From positions 1 to 8,192 of the forward strand of contig JAENVX010000331.1 in assembly GCA_016650355.1 (NCBI GenBank): a stretch of 8,192 bases of DNA, read 5' to 3'. Below the pieces are notes generated by a model. The model worked only from the letters and a program-made list of their open reading frames with translations, was not told the origin of the DNA and searched no databases. This DNA comes from Bacteroidia bacterium. Lineage in GTDB: Bacteria > Bacteroidota > Bacteroidia > Cytophagales > Cyclobacteriaceae. A program made the translations under genes and the position numbers. Positions 1-4,510 of the stretch are shown one piece after another; within the stretch, counting starts at the first letter, position 1; the number at the start of each line of letters is the position of its first letter.

Positions 1-2
1 AA

Positions 3-1346
3 TTTGGTCAAGGCTTGTTATTAGGGGGGGGATTTGGAATGGGTAAGGGATCTGAATCCATCACCACTGTCCGTAGAAGTAATCTAGGATTCATTCCTTA
101 TACCTCCTTAAATGAGTTTGGATACTTTCGTGGCGCTGCCATAACCACTGCATTGTCGAAAACTTTTTCTGTCTCTGGATTTCTCTCCCGATTAAACCGT
201 GACGGACGAATCACCAATAGTGCAATAGCAGAAGACCTAAATTCAATTTCCTCGTTTGGCACATCAGGTTTTCACCGAACATACTCTGAAATGGAAACAA
301 GAAAGAAAATTAATGAAACGAACTATGGTCTCGTATTAAATTTTAAAAGCAAAGTATTGGATGGTGGCTTTATATTCCACCAGACATATTTCGGAGTGCC
401 CGTTTATCGAGAGACAACTCCATACAATCAATTCACTTTTCGTGGCGATCGAAACAACAATCTTGGAGTCTTTCTTAACTATACATGGAGCAATTTTACG
501 TTTTTTAGTGAAGCTGCTAAAACCTTAAATCAAGGTAAAGCAATAACTATAGGTTCCCTGGGAAGTCTCACCCCTAAATTGGATGCTTCATTACTTTATC
601 GATATTTCGCTAAAGACTTTCACAGTTTCTATAGCAATGCCGTCTCTGAAAGTACTGTACCACAAAACGAATCCGGTTTTTATTGGGGTTTGAAGTACAT
701 GTTAAGTAAAAAGTACTCGATGTCTGGCTATGTCGATCTATTCCGTTTTCCCTGGCTTCGCTATCGGGGCTATGCTTCGTCTGCTGGGAGCGAATGGCTG
801 ATAAGGCTCAATTACAAGCCATCAAAGATGATTGGTATGTTTGTACAGGCACGCGAAGAATCAAAGATCAGGAACCTCCCAGCTAAATCAAATCTTTATC
901 AAACTGCTATTGGGTCAAAAAAGAATTTTTGGCTCAATGTAGATTATATGGCCACAAAGGGATTGAATTTTAAAACACGCTTTCAATACAGTACTTATTC
1001 ATTAAACAAATCGACAAAAGGATTGGCGCTCATTCAGGACGTAAACTTTGACGTAGGTCGGTTCGCGTTTTCTACCCGCTACGCCCTATTTGATACTGAC
1101 GATTATGATAATCGCCAATATGTCTATGAACGTGATGTCTGGTTAGCATTTTCGTTCCCTGCGTATTACGGAGTTGGAATACGATCCTACGCGATGGTTC
1201 AATATAAAGCAAGTCAAAAAATTGACATATGGCTTCGGTGGGCTCGAACTAGTTATACCGATCGAGAAACAATTGGAAGTGGTGGAGAAACGATTTATGG
1301 AAATACAAGAAATGATCTTAAATTTCAGGCCAGGATCAAGCTCTAA
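3..1346 (+). CDS. Outer-membrane beta-barrel protein, C-terminal part (helix-hairpin-helix/ComEA-like Bacteroidota family), 5' partial
   Basis: The reading frame is open from the left edge, so the true start lies outside the window; 447 codons are visible and end in TAA. The first residues read FGQGLLLGGGFGMGKG. This resembles the GQGL-x-L-x-x-GFGFGK motif that I associate with Bacteroidota proteins carrying N-terminal helix-hairpin-helix repeats followed by a membrane barrel. A stretch reading GFIPYTSLNEFGYFRGAA follows, also typical of that family. The rest is rich in aromatic, Gly and Ser residues in alternating amphipathic strands, for example around 430-520, 660-760 and 1030-1200. It ends in a strand-like LKFQARIKL, as expected for a transmembrane barrel. 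No catalytic motif is visible. The HHH repeats would be upstream and cannot be seen, so the barrel call is firmer than the family call. The role of these proteins in Bacteroidota is unclear. A run of eight G bases lies inside the frame at 24-31. Confidence 0.66.
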   Translation, partial: FGQGLLLGGGFGMGKGSESITTVRRSNLGFIPYTSLNEFGYFRGAAITTALSKTFSVSGFLSRLNRDGRITNSAIAEDLNSISSFGTSGFHRTYSEMETRKKINETNYGLVLNFKSKVLDGGFIFHQTYFGVPVYRETTPYNQFTFRGDRNNNLGVFLNYTWSNFTFFSEAAKTLNQGKAITIGSLGSLTPKLDASLLYRYFAKDFHSFYSNAVSESTVPQNESGFYWGLKYMLSKKYSMSGYVDLFRFPWLRYRGYASSAGSEWLIRLNYKPSKMIGMFVQAREESKIRNLPAKSNLYQTAIGSKKNFWLNVDYMATKGLNFKTRFQYSTYSLNKSTKGLALIQDVNFDVGRFAFSTRYALFDTDDYDNRQYVYERDVWLAFSFPAYYGVGIRSYAMVQYKASQKIDIWLRWARTSYTDRETIGSGGETIYGNTRNDLKFQARIKL

Positions 1347-1409
1347 ATATTTTGAAACAATTAGTTGTTGATATCTCCACCTTTTCCCTATTCATTAAAT
1401 CATCCATAA

Positions 1410-1514
1410 ATGCACGCCACTAATCTTATCACCCCGGAAGTTCTTCTTGTTATGTGCCTGGGTGGCATTGCTTTCATCTTGATTTTCTGGTATATTTTCA
1501 AAAAGAAAAAATAA
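1410..1514 (+). CDS. Single-span membrane microprotein, 34 aa, unknown function
   Basis: This is a short ORF starting ATG CAC GCC and ending TAA, with 34 codons, beginning 63 bases after the barrel gene. The product starts MHATNLITPE and continues as an uninterrupted hydrophobic helix of about 20 residues (roughly 11-30, LLVMCLGGIAFILIFWYIF). It ends in four basic residues, KKKK. Hydrophobic-then-basic is the layout of a one-pass inner-membrane peptide, N-terminus out and C-terminus in by the positive-inside rule. There is no Shine-Dalgarno sequence, as at the other starts here. I recognise no family. The complete helix with a lysine stop-transfer tail is unlikely to arise by chance, but an ORF this short remains provisional. 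It could be an accessory subunit or regulator of a membrane complex; nothing in the window identifies a partner. Confidence 0.5.
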   Translation: MHATNLITPEVLLVMCLGGIAFILIFWYIFKKKK

Positions 1515-1535
1515 ACCAGCCTCAATTAAACTACA

Positions 1536-1575
1536 TTAAACGAACTTTGTCGACTTAATTGGTTTTTAAACGAAC
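1536..1575. repeat. 10-bp direct repeat TTAAACGAAC, 30-bp spacing
   Basis: TTAAACGAAC occurs at 1536-1545 and again at 1566-1575. The copies are start-to-start exactly 30 bp apart, close to three helical turns, so both would present the same DNA face. They lie between the microprotein and the GIN-domain gene. The second copy overlaps the loop and right arm of the dyad at 1552-1584. They may be paired binding sites for a regulator of the gene at 1632; the function is inferred only from position and spacing. Confidence 0.4.
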
Positions 1576-1584
1576 CAATTAGTC
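1552..1584. promoter_or_regulatory. Imperfect dyad: terminator of the upstream gene(s) or operator
   Basis: The left arm GACT-T-AATTGGTT (1552-1564) pairs with the right arm AACCAATTAGTC (1573-1584): 12 base pairs with one bulged T at 1556 and an 8-base loop. It lies 38 bases after the microprotein stop and about 47 bases before the GIN gene start. No T-run follows the right arm, so it is not a classical intrinsic terminator. It could be an RNA hairpin blocking read-through or 3' decay, or a protein-binding dyad. Confidence 0.4.
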
Positions 1585-1631
1585 TAAATTCCCTTTCTTC
1601 GCTTGTACTTAACTGTCTAAATCAAAATTTT

Positions 1632-2360
1632 ATGAAATCATTAAACCTAGTTTTTCTCTTCATTCTTACTGCTTCCATAGCTTTACAAGCTCAAGTCACC
1701 AAAAAAATATTGGAGTTGCCCGAATTCAAAAGTATTTATGTAAACTCCAATTATACAATCTATCTGAAACAAACCAACAAACAAGAGGTAAGCGTTGAAG
1801 CCCTTACCGAAATCTATGAATTAACAACAATCGTTGTTGAAAATGGTGTACTCATGGTTAACGTTGATCGGAAACCTGAAACAGCTAACAAGAGCGTGTG
1901 GTCCAAAATCGATGACATCAAAATAAATCCTGCCATGAAGTTGATGGTAAGTATAAAAAATATCAACGAACTACAGGTGAACGGGGGCGGCAAAATTGTT
2001 TCAGAAAATTCAATAGCATCTGATTATTTGTCACTTTCAGTTGCAGGAAGCGGTAGCATAGACCTGGATATTAAAGGCAACAACTTAAAGACAGAAATAG
2101 GTGGGGCGGGTAATATCAGTTTGAAAGGGTACGCGTCTAGTAACGACATCCAACTAAGTGGCAGCGGAAACCTTAAGGCTTTTGGTTGTGAATTAGAGAG
2201 CGCTAAAATAAAAGTGAGTGGCAGTGGCTCAGCCGAACTCACCGTGAGCACGAGTTTGGATGCAGTGTTAATGGGCAGTGGTAGTGTGAAACATAAAGGC
2301 AACACAAAAAGTGTAACCAAAAAAGTATATGGATCTGGAGTTATCGATAGGGCATACTAG
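1632..2360 (+). CDS. Secreted head-GIN domain protein (DUF2807)
   Basis: The 242-residue product starts with a signal peptide: Lys at position 2, a hydrophobic core at about 4-18 (LNLVFLFILTASIAL), and a probable signal peptidase I site after Ala20 (L-Q-A). It should be exported to the periplasm or cell surface. The mature part fits the DUF2807/head-GIN family: an early strand pair (IYVNSNYTIYLKQ, about 35-46), then a repetitive region in which Gly-x-Gly turns recur. The turns sit at residues 118-120, 139-141, 158-160, 177-179, 197-199, 215-217 and 234-236, about 19 residues apart, matching rungs of a beta-helix. The family is common in Bacteroidota and often annotated as a putative autotransporter adhesin, but its function is not established. 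Length is typical and the gene looks intact. The start is chosen because it places the signal peptide exactly at the N-terminus. Confidence 0.88.
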   Translation: MKSLNLVFLFILTASIALQAQVTKKILELPEFKSIYVNSNYTIYLKQTNKQEVSVEALTEIYELTTIVVENGVLMVNVDRKPETANKSVWSKIDDIKINPAMKLMVSIKNINELQVNGGGKIVSENSIASDYLSLSVAGSGSIDLDIKGNNLKTEIGGAGNISLKGYASSNDIQLSGSGNLKAFGCELESAKIKVSGSGSAELTVSTSLDAVLMGSGSVKHKGNTKSVTKKVYGSGVIDRAY

Positions 2361-2382
2361 CTATTTTAGATATTCGATACAT

Positions 2383-2390
2383 TATGCTTG
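2383..2390 (+). promoter_or_regulatory. Weak -7-like element ahead of the nitrilase gene
   Basis: TATGCTTG matches the Bacteroidota -7 consensus TAnnTTTG at five of its six fixed positions, and lies in the 114-base gap between the GIN and nitrilase genes. No clear TTTG element sits at the expected distance upstream; only a T-run at 2364-2367 is nearby. It is listed because the nitrilase gene needs a promoter somewhere in this gap. Confidence 0.22.
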
Positions 2391-2474
2391 CGTTAGAGGA
2401 GATCACACAATGATCAAGAGATACTAAACAACTTTGCACGTTATAAGCTGTATAAATCTTCCTTATCTTCGGAG

Positions 2475-3401
2475 ATGAGTCTACCTGTACCTTTTACCGT
2501 AGCCGTTGTTCAAGCTGCTCCCGTCTTTTTTGATAAAAAGAAGACATTGGAAAAAATGGCAAGCCTGACACGAGATGCTGCCAAACAAAAAGCTCAACTC
2601 ATTCTTTTTCCAGAAGTATATATCCCTGGTTATCCACGGGGCTTGATATTTGGTACGACTGTAGGAGGACGTACACCTGAGGGTCGTGACCTATTTCTAC
2701 GGTACTGGGAGAATGCTATAGAAGTGCCCGGACCTGAAACTGAAGTTCTGGCAAAGTTGGCGAAAGAAACCAAAGCCTATCTTGTCACGGGTGTGACTGA
2801 GAAAGATAAAGTAAGTGATACTCTTTATTGTACACTACTCTATTTTTCACCTGAAGGTCAACTGATTCAAAAACATCGCAAACTAAAACCTACTGCAGCG
2901 GAAAGAATTCTATGGGGAGAGGGTGATGGTCGGGACCTCAATTTAATAAATACTCCTCTTGGTAAAATTGGCGGACTTATCTGCTGGGAAAATTATATGC
3001 CGCTAGCGCGGATGGCATTGTACCAACAAGGAATAGAAATTTACCTTGCCCCAACAGCAGATTGTCGTGATAGTTGGCAGGCCACACTCGCACACGTAGC
3101 CTGTGAAGGCCGATGTTTTGTTCTTGGGTGCAATCAATATCTCACTCATGAACATTACCCGGATGATCTTCGGGCATTATTATCTACAGCCCATCCTTCA
3201 CTGCCCAGTACAGGAGGCAGTGTTATCATATCTCCTCTGGGAAAAATTCTAACGGGACCACTTCACGGCAAGGAAGGTATTTTGACTGCAGAATTAGACC
3301 ATCGAGATATTATAAAAGCTAAAATGGATTTTGATGTAATTGGGCACTATGCCAGACCAGACGTATTTGATTTTAAATTCAAACTTCATGAATTCAAATG
3401 A
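2475..3401 (+). CDS. Nitrilase-family carbon-nitrogen hydrolase
   Basis: This 308-residue cytoplasmic enzyme belongs to the nitrilase branch of the carbon-nitrogen hydrolase superfamily, which hydrolyses nitriles to carboxylic acids and ammonia through a thioester on cysteine. The catalytic triad is visible: Glu47 in LILFPEVYIPGYPRG, Lys136 in KHRKLKPT, and Cys170 in GGLICWENYMPLAR. The additional conserved Glu143 (AAERILWGEGDG) is present. The CWENYMPLAR signature and the C-terminal MDFDVIGHYARPDVF block match true nitrilases of the aliphatic/aryl type better than amidases such as omega-amidase or N-carbamoylase. The protein stops about 15 residues after that last block, so it lacks the longer C-terminal tail of many 330-380 residue nitrilases. 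The natural substrate cannot be read from sequence. The 3' end overlaps the NTF2-like gene, implying co-expression. The start has GGAG directly against the ATG, too close for a normal ribosome binding site. Confidence 0.92.
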   Translation: MSLPVPFTVAVVQAAPVFFDKKKTLEKMASLTRDAAKQKAQLILFPEVYIPGYPRGLIFGTTVGGRTPEGRDLFLRYWENAIEVPGPETEVLAKLAKETKAYLVTGVTEKDKVSDTLYCTLLYFSPEGQLIQKHRKLKPTAAERILWGEGDGRDLNLINTPLGKIGGLICWENYMPLARMALYQQGIEIYLAPTADCRDSWQATLAHVACEGRCFVLGCNQYLTHEHYPDDLRALLSTAHPSLPSTGGSVIISPLGKILTGPLHGKEGILTAELDHRDIIKAKMDFDVIGHYARPDVFDFKFKLHEFK

Positions 3402-3873
3402 ACTAATGGTAAACAAGTTTTATACTTGCTTCCAAAAGAAGGATTGGAAAGGAATGCAGGGGTGTTATGCTGATGATGTAACATTCTCAGATCCCGTTTT
3501 TCAAAATCTTAAGGGGAAGAATGCTTTGGCAATGTGGCATATGCTAGTAAGCGCTGGAAAAGATTTAACTGTATCATCTAATAATATAAAAGCAAATGAC
3601 CTTTCAGGATCATGTGATTGGGAAGCGCATTATAGTTTTTCTCGAACGGGAAGAAAGGTTCACAATATTATTCATGCAGAATTCAAATTTGAACATGGAA
3701 AGATAGTAGAGCATTGCGATTCGTTTGATCTTTGGAGATGGAGCCGTATGGCACTTGGTACTTCTGGAGTGCTTCTAGGCTGGTCATCGATTGTTAGAAA
3801 TAAAATCCGAGGAACTGCTAATTCATCGTTACATAAATTCATAAATGAACATCATGAATACAGAAGTGAATAA
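3388..3873 (+). CDS. NTF2-like / SnoaL-like family protein
   Basis: This small cone-shaped alpha+beta protein has 161 residues from the chosen ATG. The N-terminal half shows the NTF2/SnoaL pattern: a first helix ending in KFYTCFQKKDWKGM, then CYADDVTFSDPVF (residues 26-38), then KGKNALAMWHML. The C-terminal half has the strands HNIIHAEFKFEHGKIVEHCDSFDLWRWSRMALG, which I recognise from bacterial proteins annotated as nuclear transport factor 2 family. Members include ketosteroid isomerase-like enzymes, polyketide cyclases and non-catalytic binding proteins, so no reaction can be assigned. The frame is open upstream to an ATG at 3340, but that would overlap the nitrilase by 62 bases and add residues without family character. 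The ATG at 3388 (14-base overlap) or at 3406 (no overlap) is more likely. The tight junction suggests translational coupling with the nitrilase. Confidence 0.85.
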   Translation: MNSNELMVNKFYTCFQKKDWKGMQGCYADDVTFSDPVFQNLKGKNALAMWHMLVSAGKDLTVSSNNIKANDLSGSCDWEAHYSFSRTGRKVHNIIHAEFKFEHGKIVEHCDSFDLWRWSRMALGTSGVLLGWSSIVRNKIRGTANSSLHKFINEHHEYRSE

Positions 3874-3960
3874 GGCCTTAAATCAGTTTCAAAGGCTATT
3901 AATTGTACGATAATAGGTTAAAAACGATGAAATAGGCTCTTTTTTGAGGGTATTAATTAA

Positions 3961-3994
3961 TTGCCAAGCAAATCGAGAAATTCCTCTATATTTG
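3961..3994 (+). promoter_or_regulatory. Promoter candidate P1 of the RRM protein gene
   Basis: TATATTTG at 3987-3994 is a perfect match to the Bacteroidota -7 consensus TAnnTTTG. A TTG at 3961-3963 lies 23 bases upstream as a possible -33 element, at the long end of the usual spacing. Transcription from here would start near 4000 and give a 5' untranslated leader of about 100 bases before the RRM start at 4105. Confidence 0.42.
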
Positions 3995-4034
3995 CCCGGT
4001 TAATAGAATAATCGGTAAGTCTAGGTACACAAAG

Positions 4035-4067
4035 TTTGCTTTTGTCCTTCAGTTGAGATTATTTTTA
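4035..4067 (+). promoter_or_regulatory. Promoter candidate P2 of the RRM protein gene
   Basis: TTTG at 4035-4038 is followed after 21 bases by TATTTTTA at 4060-4067, which matches the -7 consensus TAnnTTTG except for the last base. The spacing fits known Bacteroidota promoters. The predicted start near 4074 would leave a leader of about 30 bases that is almost all A and T and has no Shine-Dalgarno sequence, a common arrangement for well-translated genes in this phylum. Confidence 0.45.
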
Positions 4068-4104
4068 ACATAACATATTAATAAACTTAATTTCAACAAC
4101 AAAA

Positions 4105-4440
4105 ATGAACATTTATGTAGCCAACATTCCTTGGAAAGCTACCGAGGAGGAATTGAAAGGCTTGTTCGCTGAGTATGGCGAAGTGAGCTCAGCAAAAATC
4201 GTGATCGACAAGTTCACACAACGAAGCAGAGGTTTCGGATTCATCGAAATGAATGATGACAGCGCAGGCAGCAAGGCAATCAACGAGCTGAATGGTGCAG
4301 ATTTCATGGGCAAGAATCTAGTAGTTAACGAAGCTCGACCTAAAACCGAAGGCGGACCTCGCAGCGGTGGTGGTGGCGGTGGAAACCGTGGCGGTGGAAG
4401 CGGTGGTTTCCGCAAAGGTGATTTCAACAGAGATTATTAA
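4105..4440 (+). CDS. RNA-binding protein with one RRM domain and glycine-rich tail
   Basis: This 111-residue protein has a single RNA recognition motif followed by a disordered tail. RNP-2 is IYVANI (residues 3-8). RNP-1 is RGFGFIEM (42-49), with the RNA-stacking aromatics Tyr4, Phe44 and Phe46 all present; the last RNP-1 position is Met where Phe or Tyr is usual. The helix EEELKGLFAEYG and the final strand KNLVVNEARP complete the fold. Residues about 83-102 are a Gly/Ser/Arg-rich segment with RGG-like elements, ending FRKGDFNRDY. Proteins of this type, common in Bacteroidota and cyanobacteria, bind single-stranded RNA; cyanobacterial relatives are cold-induced. Codons are more GC-rich than in neighbouring genes, partly from the Gly codons, which could reflect high expression. 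The gene appears monocistronic, with its own promoter candidates and a strong terminator 15 bases after the stop. Confidence 0.95.
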   Translation: MNIYVANIPWKATEEELKGLFAEYGEVSSAKIVIDKFTQRSRGFGFIEMNDDSAGSKAINELNGADFMGKNLVVNEARPKTEGGPRSGGGGGGNRGGGSGGFRKGDFNRDY

Positions 4441-4455
4441 TCGATTTGAAATAAG

Positions 4456-4487
4456 AAAAAATGCCCTGATTTAATCAGGGCATTTTT
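4456..4487. terminator. Bidirectional intrinsic terminator
   Basis: ATGCCCTGAT (4461-4470) and ATCAGGGCAT (4474-4483) form a perfect 10-bp stem with a three-base TTA loop. It is flanked by A5 (4456-4460) on the left and ends in T5 (4483-4487) on the right. The A and T runs extend the stem and supply a U-tract on both strands. It lies between the converging RRM gene (stop at 4440) and permease gene (stop at 4511) and should terminate both. Confidence 0.93.
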
Positions 4488-4510
4488 GTTTTTAGGCCAA
4501 GTCAGGCAGT

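Noticed and set aside
15..17. TTG at 15 as the start of the barrel gene
   Set aside because: The frame is open to the left edge and the upstream FGQG residues belong to the conserved motif, so the gene is truncated by the window rather than starting here.
2024..2320. Minus-strand ORF of 98 codons opposite the GIN gene
   Set aside because: It lies wholly within the GIN-domain coding region and has low-complexity Leu/Pro composition caused by the antisense of Gly-Ser repeats.
2395..2427. AGAGGAG followed by an ATG at 2410 and a five-codon frame MIKRY
   Set aside because: It looks like a Shine-Dalgarno and mini-leader ORF ahead of the nitrilase, but this organism hardly uses Shine-Dalgarno sequences and a five-codon frame is expected by chance.
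3340..3387. Longer N-terminus for the NTF2-like protein from the ATG at 3340
   Set aside because: The extra 16 residues are encoded by the nitrilase C-terminus in another frame and do not resemble the family; starting at 3388 or 3406 gives the expected beginning.
3937..3948. CTC-T6-GAG as a terminator of the nitrilase/NTF2 unit
   Set aside because: The stem has only three base pairs and the T-run is in the loop rather than after the stem. The GCCTT/AAGGC pairing at 3875-3896 is also too short with a long loop, so no confident terminator is called here.
4113..4427. Minus-strand ORF of 104 codons rich in proline, opposite the RRM gene
   Set aside because: It is the complement of the glycine-rich and RRM-coding sequence; the plus strand encodes a clear RRM with both RNP motifs, so this is a shadow frame.
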